Positions 16,510 to 25,061 of a DNA stretch of 57,435 bases are shown piece after piece. The DNA comes from an uncultured Eubacteriales bacterium (lineage in GTDB: Bacteria; Bacillota; Clostridia; Peptostreptococcales; Anaerovoracaceae), in assembly GCA_902773835.1 (NCBI GenBank), contig CACYFZ010000031.1, positions 1 to 57,435 of the forward strand. The letters run 5' to 3'. How positions within the stretch are numbered: the stretch's first letter is position 1; each line of letters starts with the position of its first letter. The translations under genes were made by a program, and so were the position numbers. Below the pieces are notes generated by a model. It was not told the origin of the DNA. It did no database searches and saw nothing but the letters and a program-made list of their open reading frames with translations.

Positions 16510-16871
16510 TACTTACCCTGTTCTTCTAACTTATCCTCAAGAGCATCAACTTCCTGCTCAAGCTGCGCATTCTTTTCGGCAAGCTTATTCATTTCCTTTT
16601 CGTGTTTTGCTTTTTCCTTTTCTATAGCCTTTTCCATTCTGGCCCTTCTCGCCTTATTGATGCTGTGCCTAATCAGCAGGAAGAGAACTAACAGGATTAC
16701 AAGCACTATGATAGCTATAGTCACACCGAAGCTGGCTTCGGCTTTGAATCTTCTCCAGTTCATCTTAACGTACATTCCGCCGAAGAACAGCACTGCGAGC
16801 AACACCGCAATCAAAACAGCGGTAACGCCGATGCCGCCTCTTTTGTTATTTATTCTGCTTATCTTTTTCAT
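16509..16871 (-). CDS. Small two-helix membrane protein with C-terminal coiled coil
   Basis: I do not recognise a family. The 120 residues have a basic N-terminus, two membrane segments (about 14-34 and 47-68) and then a highly charged heptad-patterned tail (about 75-118), with EKEKAKHEKEMNKLAEKNAQ as its core. The layout resembles LapA-type proteins. Its stop overlaps the SDR start (TAATG), so the two are cotranslated. A TATAAT-like -10 sits about 20 bp upstream of the start. Confidence 0.7.
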   Translation of the reverse strand: MKKISRINNKRGGIGVTAVLIAVLLAVLFFGGMYVKMNWRRFKAEASFGVTIAIIVLVILLVLFLLIRHSINKARRARMEKAIEKEKAKHEKEMNKLAEKNAQLEQEVDALEDKLEEQGK

Positions 16872-16968
16872 TTTGGAAACTCCCTGTTCTTATTATAAAT
16901 AGCCACTCTTAACATGGCATTCAAAATTATACCATAACAAACGACGCATTTTAGATGCAGAACGAGAA

Positions 16969-17029
16969 AACGCCTTTCCGAGCGCGCGGAGCGTACGAAG
17001 AAGTACGTGAGCACGTAAGGAAAGGCGTT
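16969..17029 (-). terminator. Terminator after nhaC
   Basis: AACGCCTTTCC pairs with GGAAAGGCGTT across a 39-nt interior that forms its own CGTAC-GAAGAA-GTACG stem. On the minus strand the hairpin runs into GTTTTCTCG. Confidence 0.7.
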
Positions 17030-17049
17030 AACGATGCTATGCGCTAAAT

Positions 17050-18534
17050 TTATACAAGCTCGCCGGCGTCTGCTTTGGCCTGCTCTTCCGGTGTCATCAT
17101 AGTAGCCGTGATACCGAAGAATGCCAGTACGAAACAGATTAAAGGCATTGTGTAGTTGAAGATTGCCCATGGTGCATATACTGCAGCCGTTACTCCGAGT
17201 GTGTTAGCGATGAACAGTCCGCATGTGTTCCAAGGAACGAGAGCGGATGTTACCGTACCTGCAGACTCAAGTGCATTGGATAAGCTCTTCGGATGGATTC
17301 CTCTTTCTCTGTAAGCCGGTGCGAACATTCTTCCCGGAATAAGTATGGAGATGTACTGCTCCGGCATTACGATGTTGGAAAGGATACATGTAGCCTCTGT
17401 AGCACCGATCATACCTGCAGCGCTCTTTATCCTGCTTGAGATAGCATTGATAATAACTGCGAGCTGTCCGCTTCCTTCCATAATTCCTCCGAACATCATG
17501 GCGATGATTGTCATGAGTATGGAGCTGGACATGTTCATAAGTCCGCCTGTTGTCAGAAGGTCGTTAAGTGACTCAATCTCAGTGTTACAGTAAAAACCGC
17601 CCAGTGCTGCAGAGAGCAGATCTCCGAGATTTACTCCGTTATGGAGGAGTTCCAGGCTGTCATCGAAAACAGCGAGGTTGCCTTGGAAGAGCGGTGCCAT
17701 AATTGCTGCTACCAGCATACCGAGTGTGATTCCCGGGATAGCCGGAACCTTAAAAGCAATTGACAGTATTACTACCAGTGGCGGAAGCAGAAGCAACGGG
17801 TTGATGCTAAATGTATCCTTTATTCCTTCCATCAGCACTGTTGCCTGTGATGTATCTACGTTTCCGCTTGTGGCATGCATGAAGCCGTACACAGCGAAGA
17901 ATACGATTGAAATAGCATATGCTATTATAGTTGACTTAAGCATGTACTTAACATGTGTGAATACGTCAGTTCCGGCCATGGCAGGTGCCAGGTTGGTTGT
18001 ATCCGAAAGCGGTGAGAGCTTGTCTCCGAAATATGCTCCGCAGATTACGGCTCCGGCTGTAGGCCCTACAGGCATTCCGAGGCCCTGTCCGATTCCGATA
18101 AGAGCAAGTCCCATAGTACCCATGGTTCCCCAGGATGTACCTGTGGCCAGGGATGTGATGGAGCAAATCAGAACAGCTGCCACCAGGAAGAAACTCGGTG
18201 AAAGGAGTTTCAGTCCGTAGTAAATCATAGTAGGGATGGTTCCGGACATAACCCATGTTCCTATCATCATTCCGACTATAGCCAGAATGAGGATGGACTG
18301 CATAGCCTTGGATATACCGTCAACCATCATCTTCTCAATGTCTTCCCATTTGTATCCGAGGAACATAGCCATTACGGCTGCTGCGATTACACCGATAAAC
18401 ATCGGAATATGCGGATCCACTTCGAACACCTTGATGCCGGTTGCCATAACGCCAACCAGAATCAGGAATGTTATCAAAGCGTGATGCAGCTTTGTTTCCT
18501 TAATCGGACGTTCTTCTGTAAAAATATTCTTCAT
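17050..18534 (-). CDS. NhaC-family Na+/H+ antiporter
   Basis: An integral membrane antiporter exchanging Na+ for H+. The start at ATG 18534 (MKNIFTEERPIKE) is preceded by AAGGA at good spacing. The open frame extends 21 codons upstream with Lys-rich, unconvincing sequence. The 494-residue protein has about eleven membrane segments and the NhaC signature region ATGTSWGTMGTMG followed by GAVICGAYFGDKLSPLSDTT, where the polar residues likely line the ion path. Relatives exchanging malate/lactate or amino acids exist, so the substrate is a family-level inference. It is a stand-alone unit with its own terminator. Confidence 0.9.
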   Translation of the reverse strand: MKNIFTEERPIKETKLHHALITFLILVGVMATGIKVFEVDPHIPMFIGVIAAAVMAMFLGYKWEDIEKMMVDGISKAMQSILILAIVGMMIGTWVMSGTIPTMIYYGLKLLSPSFFLVAAVLICSITSLATGTSWGTMGTMGLALIGIGQGLGMPVGPTAGAVICGAYFGDKLSPLSDTTNLAPAMAGTDVFTHVKYMLKSTIIAYAISIVFFAVYGFMHATSGNVDTSQATVLMEGIKDTFSINPLLLLPPLVVILSIAFKVPAIPGITLGMLVAAIMAPLFQGNLAVFDDSLELLHNGVNLGDLLSAALGGFYCNTEIESLNDLLTTGGLMNMSSSILMTIIAMMFGGIMEGSGQLAVIINAISSRIKSAAGMIGATEATCILSNIVMPEQYISILIPGRMFAPAYRERGIHPKSLSNALESAGTVTSALVPWNTCGLFIANTLGVTAAVYAPWAIFNYTMPLICFVLAFFGITATMMTPEEQAKADAGELV

Positions 18535-18604
18535 TTCTTTGTCCTTCTTCTTTCTTCTTTCTTTCAAGTCTTTGAAAAACTCACATTTTTTCGACAAAAC
18601 AAAA

Positions 18605-18661
18605 CGGCCTTGCCAAATTCATTTGTAAATATACACAAAAATGTAAAATAATGCAAGACCG
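18605..18661 (-). terminator. Terminator after the nucleoside kinase gene
   Basis: On the minus strand CGGTCTTGC pairs with GCAAGGCCG (one G-U pair) over a 39-nt A+T-rich loop and is followed by TTTTGTTTTG. Confidence 0.55.
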
Positions 18662-18692
18662 AAATATGTTCTATTTATCAAGCAGAATGCCC

Positions 18693-20180
18693 CTACTTCT
18701 TTCTCGGGCCTATAAACTCCCTGAGAATTGAGTTGTCAGGTACAGGTTCTGCGTCCTCTATTTTATCGAAGAACCTCATGAATGTAAGAATTCTCTGCGC
18801 CTCTTCATACTGCTCACTTGTTTCCGGAATATCCATGAGTAATGGTTCCGCATATGACTTGAGAAGACAGGTCTCATAAACCATGCTTGAATTAAATACT
18901 ACATCTGCCGATGAGCTGTAAGGGAATATGTTAACGCTCTCTCCCGCTCTTACCTTAGGCCAAGACTCCAGGGTATCTTCAGCGCTGTTACCTCTGAACT
19001 GATTGTCACGTACCATGCGTCTGAGAAGTCTGGCATCTGCCGTGGACACTCTGTTGTGCCTGTCTATTCCTATCTGCGTCAGAGGGCTGATGTAAATCTT
19101 AAACTTATCACGTCTCGGGATATTCTCCGTAAGAACGTCATTTAAGCTGTGTATTCCCTCTATAACCAGAATCTGATTCTTCTGAAGCTTTGTCTTTCTC
19201 TTTCCGAAGATCTTGCTTCCTTTGATGAAGTCGAATTCCGGAATATCCACTTCTTTTCCTGTAAGAAGATCTTCCATCTGCTGATTGAAGAGTTCCAAAT
19301 CAACGGCGCCGAGTCCTTCGAAGTCAGGTTTGCCGTCTTCTCCAAGCGGTGTCTGATCTCTCTCCACGAAATAGTCATCCGTTCCGAGGTACAGCGGTGC
19401 CTGACCGGACAGTCTTTCAATTTCACCGCATATCCTCTTGGCTGTCGTGGTCTTTCCGCTGGATGAAGGCCCGGCTATAAGAACCACCTTCTTCTTTTCT
19501 TCCAGTACGGTCTCGGCGAATTCTTCGAGCTGTCTTGATATGAGCCACTCGCTGGATTTGATGACCTTGTCGGCATCACCGTCTTCTATGACTTTATTCA
19601 TATCTGCCAGGTACTCTATGCCCGTATACTTTCTCATGCGTTTTGATTCCGCATAGGCTTCATAGAGTTTGTCATCATCTCTGTATTTAGGAATCGTATG
19701 ATTATGCAGGGCATTAGGCAGCCTGAGCAGCAGACCGTTTCTGTACGGGCGTATATCAAAGAGATTTATATATCCTGTGCTCGGGAGGAGCTTGCAGTAC
19801 ATATATCCGCGATAATTGTGGATATTGGCTATCTCTATATCCTCATCTGCCCGTCTTCCTTCCAGGAGCCTGATTTTTTCATTGCAGCGATATCTCTTCC
19901 AAATCTCAATAGCCCCTTCCGGATTTTCATGCTCGATGGCAACTTCGTAATCTTTTGCGATATACTTCTCCATCTTGTCGCGTATCTTGTGAATATCCGA
20001 AGTTGTGAGCTTGGCTCCGTTCAGATTTATATAGCTGTAATAACCTTGATTAAGTGAATTGCCTATAGTTACATCCGCATCTTTGAACACGGAATGTACC
20101 GCCTTCAGATAAATTAAGATTGCCGTATTGTGGTATGCTCTTTCATCCGAAAAAGTCTTTATAACGAAATCGTGTGCCAT
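18693..20180 (-). CDS. ThrRS-like/uridine-kinase-like nucleoside kinase
   Basis: A P-loop kinase of the uridine kinase/phosphoribulokinase superfamily preceded by a domain resembling the threonyl-tRNA synthetase editing region, an architecture common in Clostridia. Residues 1-200 form the synthetase-like part, with HNTAILIYLKAVHSVF early on. The kinase part has the Walker A GPSSSGKT at 237-244, GTDDYFVERDQTP near 277, and VIEGIHSLND near 337. It probably phosphorylates uridine or a related nucleoside in the cytoplasm. The exact substrate of this two-domain form is not established to my knowledge. Confidence 0.85.
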   Translation of the reverse strand: MAHDFVIKTFSDERAYHNTAILIYLKAVHSVFKDADVTIGNSLNQGYYSYINLNGAKLTTSDIHKIRDKMEKYIAKDYEVAIEHENPEGAIEIWKRYRCNEKIRLLEGRRADEDIEIANIHNYRGYMYCKLLPSTGYINLFDIRPYRNGLLLRLPNALHNHTIPKYRDDDKLYEAYAESKRMRKYTGIEYLADMNKVIEDGDADKVIKSSEWLISRQLEEFAETVLEEKKKVVLIAGPSSSGKTTTAKRICGEIERLSGQAPLYLGTDDYFVERDQTPLGEDGKPDFEGLGAVDLELFNQQMEDLLTGKEVDIPEFDFIKGSKIFGKRKTKLQKNQILVIEGIHSLNDVLTENIPRRDKFKIYISPLTQIGIDRHNRVSTADARLLRRMVRDNQFRGNSAEDTLESWPKVRAGESVNIFPYSSSADVVFNSSMVYETCLLKSYAEPLLMDIPETSEQYEEAQRILTFMRFFDKIEDAEPVPDNSILREFIGPRKK

Positions 20181-20233
20181 ACTATTACTCCCATTTTTTT
20201 AACAAAACGATTTCTCTAATTGTACCACAACAA

Positions 20234-20276
20234 TAAAAAAACGGTTCCGAATATGATTTGCAGCAATCGGAGCCGT
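20234..20276 (-). terminator. Terminator after the GH-like gene
   Basis: On the minus strand ACGGCTCCGA pairs with TCGGAACCGT (one mismatch) and is followed by seven T residues. Confidence 0.75.
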
Positions 20277-20283
20277 CTTATGA

Positions 20284-22023
20284 TTAGTTCCAGACATCTT
20301 TGTACTGTTTATATTTAGATATATCCGATGACGAATTCCAGGGAATGAATCCGCCGCTGAGTCCTGCCTTGTTAATCGCTTTGACTTGGGCCTTAAGCTT
20401 TCCCGAGCCGTATACTACAGTAGGGTTCCAGTGAGGTGTATCATACCCCGTAATCCAAGTCCTTGCAGCAGCGGGATTCTCAATTTTATCCTGTTGTTTC
20501 TTTGCCTTCTTAGACCATGCCAGCATGGTGCTGTACGGATCTTCCCATGTATTATCGGCGCCCATATGATCCGTATACGGCATAGCACTTATTGCATCAA
20601 CAACATTGGATATTCCCGGCCAGTACTGACCGTATGCCGTCATATATCCGTAAGCGGACTCGCCGAACACATCCACGGACATGTACGCGCCCTTTTCATG
20701 GAGCATATCCGCAGCATAAATACAGAAATTCTGCACGGCCTGTCCTTTTTCCTCATCATAATTGTTTCTGAACTTGGCCTTACCGGACCTTGACATCTCA
20801 TATGCGTTCTCCGGGAATCTTACATAGTCAAACTGGATCTCGTTGAAACCGAATTTATCTACAGCTTCGAGTGCCAGTCTCACATTATATTCCCAAACAT
20901 TCCTTGAATATGCGCTCGGCCAGCCGGATTCACCTTTATACTTAATGCAGTCTTCCGGATGGTCCTTTGCATACAATGCATCGTTGAATACCACTATCCT
21001 TCCGATAAGATATACGCCTGTATTCTTGTATGCATCTATACCTTTTTTATATTCGTCTGCACTCGAATACGCACTTTTGTATGAACGCGGAGAATACTTC
21101 TTGGCTACGTCGGACTTGTAGGCGAGGTATCCGTCTTTAATGTCAATTACTACTGCATTGCAAGCCGTCTGCTTAATAAGTTTGGTGTATTTATCCGTCT
21201 TTACTGCCGCCTGTCCGTTGATGTACATAGCCTTTGCATCAACGCAGAAAGCATTGTCTTTAAAGGCCGGTCTCTTAACGGGATAGTAATCGAGGTCTGC
21301 AGCCTCCCCGGCATAAAGGTTCATTCCGTACTTGTCCGTTTTAATTTTATCGTAAACTCCGTTTTCATTGTATACCGCATCCGCTTCTTCTTGCGAGCTG
21401 ACCGTATATTTGCTGTAAACGTAGCCCTGTGCAGCTTTATCCTTCGATTCTTCTTTGCCGTCTTTGGTGTTTTCTTCTCCGTAAGTCACCTTATACCTGC
21501 ATACACTTCCGTCTTCCAAAAGTTTGTCATAGCCGATAACTTTAAGACAGCTTCCCTTTTCGGCAAACGATGCTATGGCCGGGCCTTCCGCATCCTTGTA
21601 AACAGTCGAAGGCGTCCTGATGTAAACCTCTGTCTCCTTGACTGCATCTTTTTCAAAAAGCACGCTGTTTTCCTCCGCGATATAATACTCCCGGTCCTCT
21701 TCTGTGCCTTCGTCTGTCAATTTAAATCCCTGTATTTTCTCAGGGTCCTTAAGCAAGCAATATGTTTTTCCTCCGTATTTTTCGACAGAGGCGTATCTCT
21801 TGATTCTTGATCCTCTTACGACACTTGCGAGCTGATGCATACTTCCGTCATCATCAGAAGCATACAGAGGAATTCTTTTTTCTTTGCCCGCCGCAAAGCC
21901 TACTGAGATATCAGGCTCGTCAATAGTCAAAGTTAAGAACGCGCCAAAAGACCCTGCGGTAATCAGGGTCATCAGTAAAACAGTTATTAAACTTTTGAAA
22001 ACATATTTTTTACTCTTTTTCAT
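20284..22023 (-). CDS. Secreted putative glycoside hydrolase (DUF4015/GH-like)
   Basis: A 579-residue exported or membrane-anchored protein. A basic start and hydrophobic helix (about 8-28) act as signal or anchor. Residues 30-250 look like a cell-surface region with repeated Tyr-rich strands, perhaps SH3-like. The C-terminal half (about 265-575) matches the putative glycosyl hydrolase family DUF4015: VVIDIKDGYLAYKS near 285, GVYLIGRIVVFND, then NEIQFDYVRFPEN near 412 with the likely catalytic Asp, and AISAMPYTDHMG. It probably cleaves a wall or extracellular glycan, but the substrate is unknown. Confidence 0.78.
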   Translation of the reverse strand: MKKSKKYVFKSLITVLLMTLITAGSFGAFLTLTIDEPDISVGFAAGKEKRIPLYASDDDGSMHQLASVVRGSRIKRYASVEKYGGKTYCLLKDPEKIQGFKLTDEGTEEDREYYIAEENSVLFEKDAVKETEVYIRTPSTVYKDAEGPAIASFAEKGSCLKVIGYDKLLEDGSVCRYKVTYGEENTKDGKEESKDKAAQGYVYSKYTVSSQEEADAVYNENGVYDKIKTDKYGMNLYAGEAADLDYYPVKRPAFKDNAFCVDAKAMYINGQAAVKTDKYTKLIKQTACNAVVIDIKDGYLAYKSDVAKKYSPRSYKSAYSSADEYKKGIDAYKNTGVYLIGRIVVFNDALYAKDHPEDCIKYKGESGWPSAYSRNVWEYNVRLALEAVDKFGFNEIQFDYVRFPENAYEMSRSGKAKFRNNYDEEKGQAVQNFCIYAADMLHEKGAYMSVDVFGESAYGYMTAYGQYWPGISNVVDAISAMPYTDHMGADNTWEDPYSTMLAWSKKAKKQQDKIENPAAARTWITGYDTPHWNPTVVYGSGKLKAQVKAINKAGLSGGFIPWNSSSDISKYKQYKDVWN

Positions 22024-22034
22024 TAACGGGATTT

Positions 22035-22547
22035 TTACTTTTCGCTCGTACCCGTTGCCGCTTTGTCAAATATCCTGACATTGCTCCTGATAAGAGCTGA
22101 AGCAAGAAGTTCTCCGAGAATATAGCATCCTACAATCTCACCTATGAGAATATATACCGCCATAAACGGAAGCGCCGGATCTGCTACTCCGTATCCGTAT
22201 TTAAGAACGAACGGTACTATCAGCGTATTGGAGATGATGGCAGGAACAGGTACCAGCCAGCGATTGGATCTCAGCATGTATCCGCCTACGGCTCCTATGA
22301 GTGTAGCCAGGCTTCCGAATACGACATCGAGAGCGATGGCTCCGCCCATGAAGTTGGCAATTATGCATCCTACAAAGAGTCCCGGCACGGCTGCCGAGGT
22401 AAAGAGCGGAAGTATGGTCAGTGCTTCCGCGATTCTGACCTGCATAGGACCGAAAGATATCGGCGCGAATATCAGAGTCAGGACTACATAGAGCGCGGCA
22501 ATAAGCGCACCCACTGTAAGTTTCTGGGTTGTCATTGATTTAAACAT
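22035..22547 (-). CDS. queT: QueT-family ECF transporter substrate-binding subunit
   Basis: The S component of an energy-coupling-factor importer, predicted to bring in a queuosine precursor such as preQ1. The 170 residues form about five to six membrane helices. The QueT hallmark FGPMQVRIAEALTILPL is at about 32-48, and an AALYVVLTL first helix precedes it. The start has an AAAGGAG ribosome-binding site. The energising ECF subunits are not in this window. A structured leader precedes the gene. Confidence 0.88.
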   Translation of the reverse strand: MFKSMTTQKLTVGALIAALYVVLTLIFAPISFGPMQVRIAEALTILPLFTSAAVPGLFVGCIIANFMGGAIALDVVFGSLATLIGAVGGYMLRSNRWLVPVPAIISNTLIVPFVLKYGYGVADPALPFMAVYILIGEIVGCYILGELLASALIRSNVRIFDKAATGTSEK

Positions 22548-22578
22548 TATTCTTTTCTCCTTTGGTTTTAGTATTTTA

Positions 22579-22623
22579 GAAGCAGGATATCGGACCCGAA
22601 CTGCTTCCGCCGGCTGAGCGGCG
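22579..22623 (-). promoter_or_regulatory. Structured leader of queT (two tandem hairpins)
   Basis: Reading on the minus strand, CGCCG-CTCAGC-CGGCG is followed directly by GAAGCAG, a 15-nt loop, then CTGCTTC, an A-rich stretch (TAAAATACTAAAACC) and the Shine-Dalgarno. queT genes are often under preQ1 riboswitches, and the A-rich tail recalls class I. However, I could not fit the known pseudoknot pairings of class I or class II, so the function is inference. Confidence 0.4.
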
Positions 22624-22649
22624 CTAATATATCATATTCAGGACAATTA

Positions 22650-23708
22650 TTAAAGGTTTCCGTCCTTATAATTTTGAAACATCCTTACTGCTGCGTCATA
22701 GTAGATCTTGGCCGCATCGACTTTTTCATCACTCATGACATCTTCCTCTCCGCTGATGCATACCAGTCTGGAGACTCCGCTGCCGAGGACTTCTTCCCAG
22801 CCGTCTCCCAGAGACCCCACCAAAGCAATAACGGGTATCTCTTTAGCTTTGGCTCTTTTCGCAACAGCCTGCATTATACCATTTTTGGCAGAAAATGTAT
22901 CGGCAACATCCGTACCCGTAATAACAAGATCCGCATCTTCTATGCGCGAGTCGAACTTAATCATGCCCATCATGGTATCTGTACCGGATCTGAGTTCCGC
23001 TCCAAGGACGGCATATGCCGCTGCTCCGAAGCCTCCTGCTGCCCCTGTTCCGATTACGTTATCGCAGTTATGTCCGGTTATTTTATACAAAATCTCTTTA
23101 TACTTATCCATCCCATCCAGAGGATTATTAACGTCGCACATAAGAGTAAAACTTACGTCGGCAATTCTCTCATCCAGCTTGGAAAGATCAATGGCAGCCA
23201 GTCTGTCCATATCCGAACCTCTGCCCTCGAGTTCCTTTCCTTTCTCGTCATAGAATCCGGCTCCGAGCGCCCTTAGTGCTCCCATACCGCCGTCTTCACA
23301 TGATGTTTCTCCTGTTCCGATTACGATATATTCACAGCCGCTGTCGAGAGCATGTCGAATGAGTTCTCCCATACCGTATGACGTCGTATATCTGCTGTCC
23401 CTTAAGTTGCCGTCAATGAGTTCGATGCCGCAGACAAGTGTCATATCTATTACGGCAAGCTTGCCTTTGATAATTGCATATGAAGCCTCGACAGGTCCCA
23501 TAAGAGGATCGTGAACGCATACTGTTTCCTTCCTTCCTCCCGATGCTGTTATAACGGCATCAAGCAAACCGACCCCGCCGTCAGACAGTGGGACTTTTAC
23601 GGTCTCTATATCTTTAAACACAAATCGCGCTGCTTTATCCAAAAGCAGCGCCGTTTCTTTGCTGGTAAGACTTCCTTTGAATGTATCGTTCGCGAATACT
23701 ATTTTCAT
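22650..23708 (-). CDS. Glycerate kinase
   Basis: Glycerate kinase of the GlxK/GarK family phosphorylates D-glycerate with ATP, feeding it into glycolysis. The 352 residues begin with the family signature FANDTFKGSLTSKETALLLD. They include PLSDGGVGLLDAVI near 41, the conserved IGTGETSCEDGGMGALRALG near 131, GTGAAGGFGAAAYAVLGAEL near 220, and VITGTDVADTFSAKNG near 258. In most relatives the motif reads GEGRxDxQS, so that segment is slightly divergent. Its start codon overlaps the stop of the small upstream gene. Confidence 0.9.
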   Translation of the reverse strand: MKIVFANDTFKGSLTSKETALLLDKAARFVFKDIETVKVPLSDGGVGLLDAVITASGGRKETVCVHDPLMGPVEASYAIIKGKLAVIDMTLVCGIELIDGNLRDSRYTTSYGMGELIRHALDSGCEYIVIGTGETSCEDGGMGALRALGAGFYDEKGKELEGRGSDMDRLAAIDLSKLDERIADVSFTLMCDVNNPLDGMDKYKEILYKITGHNCDNVIGTGAAGGFGAAAYAVLGAELRSGTDTMMGMIKFDSRIEDADLVITGTDVADTFSAKNGIMQAVAKRAKAKEIPVIALVGSLGDGWEEVLGSGVSRLVCISGEEDVMSDEKVDAAKIYYDAAVRMFQNYKDGNL

Positions 23709-24073
23709 TATTCTCCGATGTCTTCTCCTAGATCTTTCAATATTTCTCTGGCCTTAGTGCAGGCTTCGCAGTCGCAGAACGACTTGCCTTCAGCTTTAAG
23801 AGCCTCAGCATGCTGCTTAATCTTTTCCGCAACTTCCTTGCTGCCGACAATCTTCTCACCGATTTCCGAACCGAATGTATCGATTACTTCAGATACACTT
23901 GAAACGCCTTCCTTAAGCTGTTTTACGAGTTCTGTTTCCGCGAGTTTCTCAGCGGCATCATCCAATTTCAGATCTGCGGCCTCCAGCCATTTTTCTGCCG
24001 CTTCCTTAAGAGGTGCGTAGCAGTGACCTTCAAGTAATTCTTTAACTTTATTTACTGTTTTTTGATCTGCCAT
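23708..24073 (-). CDS. Small helical protein with CxCxxC motif
   Basis: A 121-residue, entirely helical, soluble protein rich in Lys, Glu and Ala. Near the C-terminus it has FCDCEACTKA (about 97-106), a CxCxxC arrangement that could bind a metal or form redox disulfides; a further Cys lies near residue 18. Similar proteins in anaerobic Firmicutes have been labelled as Hsp90-like without clear basis, and I see no such fold. It overlaps the start of the glycerate kinase gene by one base, so the two are coupled. Function unknown. Confidence 0.7.
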   Translation of the reverse strand: MADQKTVNKVKELLEGHCYAPLKEAAEKWLEAADLKLDDAAEKLAETELVKQLKEGVSSVSEVIDTFGSEIGEKIVGSKEVAEKIKQHAEALKAEGKSFCDCEACTKAREILKDLGEDIGE

Positions 24074-24136
24074 TTCTTGTCCTCCTGTCGTAATATGTAC
24101 TTCGAACGATAAGAGTATACCACAACTGCCTTAGTA

Positions 24137-24165
24137 TTGACTTGCCGACTTTTCGTTGCTACAAT
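24137..24165 (+). promoter_or_regulatory. Promoter of the thiT transcript
   Basis: TTGACT (24137-24142) and TACAAT (24160-24165) separated by 17 bp, ending about ten bases before the TPP riboswitch. Confidence 0.75.
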
Positions 24166-24173
24166 CCAACTTA

Positions 24174-24255
24174 GTAACCGGGGGAGCTACGGCTGAGAAA
24201 TCCATACGGATGACCCTTATCACCTGATCCGGGTAATACCGGCGCAGGGAGGTAA
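24174..24255 (+). promoter_or_regulatory. TPP riboswitch (THI element)
   Basis: The conserved THI-box parts are all present in order: CGGGGGAGC, GGCTGAGA, GACCCTTA, CACCTGATCCGGGTAATACC and GGCGCAGGGA. It senses thiamine pyrophosphate and controls the thiamine importer gene immediately downstream. Confidence 0.95.
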
Positions 24256-24293
24256 AATAAGCGCAAGAGTTTTGTCTTGCACTTTCAGCGGCT

Positions 24294-24324
24294 CTCCTTA
24301 ATTACCAAATTAAGGAGGTTTTTT
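24294..24324 (+). terminator. Riboswitch expression platform: terminator-like hairpin that also hides the thiT Shine-Dalgarno
   Basis: CTCCTTAATT pairs perfectly with AATTAAGGAG around an ACCA loop. The 3' arm is the ribosome-binding site (AAGGAG), and six T residues follow directly before the ATG. The hairpin could therefore stop transcription, block translation, or both. Another stem, GCAAGA/TCTTGC (24263-24280), lies between it and the aptamer. Confidence 0.7.
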
Positions 24325-24897
24325 ATGAGTAATTCTAACGAAATCAAATCAAGCAGGACAAGAATGCTGACCGAAGGCGGAATATGTATAGCCATGGCTA
24401 TAGCCCTCAGCTATATAAAAATTCCGATAGGGCTCAGCTTCGGAGGCTTCGGAGGTTCTATTGACCTTGTAATGGTACCTCTCGTAGTCTTTGCACTTAA
24501 ATGGGGTGCCAAGTGGGGCTGTCTGGCAGGCTTCATCTTCGGTACTCTCAAGTACTTCTTGGCAAGCGGATTTGCCGTCAGCTGGGTGTCTATAATATTC
24601 GATTATTCAATAGCCTATGCGGCAGTGGGACTCGCCGGACTCATGGCAGTTAAGGATTCTGCTCCCGGCACCAAGAGGTCTGCTGTTGGCGCACTTATCG
24701 GCTGCGTAGCCAGATTCATCATTCACTTCATAAGCGGAGTTACGGTTTACGCGCAGTATATGCCGGAAGAGTTCGCAAGCCCTTCCCTGTACTCTTTGTT
24801 CTACAACGGAACATACATGCTGCCTAACACCATTCTCTGTGTGTTGGTGGTATTGCTTCTGGCCAAGCCGCTCAGAAGCATCTACCTCGCTAAATAA
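24325..24897 (+). CDS. thiT: Thiamine ECF transporter subunit ThiT
   Basis: The thiamine-binding S component of an ECF importer. The start at ATG 24325 (MSNSNEIKSSRTRMLTEGG) has AAGGAGG eight bases upstream, inside the regulatory hairpin. The frame is open 16 codons further upstream, but only through leader sequence. The 190 residues form about six membrane helices. GFGGSIDLVMVPLVVFALKWG near 45 and the family-typical FIIHFISGVTVYAQYMP region near 130 are visible. Control by the TPP riboswitch confirms the substrate. The shared ECF energising module is not nearby. Confidence 0.95.
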   Translation: MSNSNEIKSSRTRMLTEGGICIAMAIALSYIKIPIGLSFGGFGGSIDLVMVPLVVFALKWGAKWGCLAGFIFGTLKYFLASGFAVSWVSIIFDYSIAYAAVGLAGLMAVKDSAPGTKRSAVGALIGCVARFIIHFISGVTVYAQYMPEEFASPSLYSLFYNGTYMLPNTILCVLVVLLLAKPLRSIYLAK

Positions 24898-24907
24898 TGC
24901 GAAAAGA

Positions 24908-24940
24908 AGCGAGCTTGTTGGAGCTTCGCTCCTGCTTGAA
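24908..24940 (+). repeat. Short diverged copy of the dispersed repeat (copy E)
   Basis: These 33 bases just after thiT equal the last arm of the repeat (AGCGAGCTTGATGGAGCTTC and beyond) with two substitutions, on the plus strand. They retain the GGAGC-TTC-GCTCC stem. Orientation again follows the flanking plus-strand genes. Confidence 0.7.
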
Positions 24941-25061
24941 CGCTTGGTATTAATGCCTGTTCAGAAAAGTAGACACAATACGTTCGGTATGGTAAATTAA
25001 TGTTTCTCAGATATTTATTATCGCTCTGTAAGAGATAAGATTAATATTAAGGAATCGGATT

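Noticed and set aside
16868..17170. A 100-codon minus-strand frame at the nhaC 3' end
   Set aside because: Overlaps the nhaC C-terminus in another frame and runs through its terminator.
22579..22623. A standard preQ1 class I or II riboswitch in front of queT
   Set aside because: The required pseudoknot pairings (loop with A-rich tail, or loop with the Shine-Dalgarno) could not be formed.
22708..23253. A 181-codon plus-strand frame opposite glycerate kinase
   Set aside because: Shadow of a clear glycerate kinase gene; no ribosome-binding site or domain.
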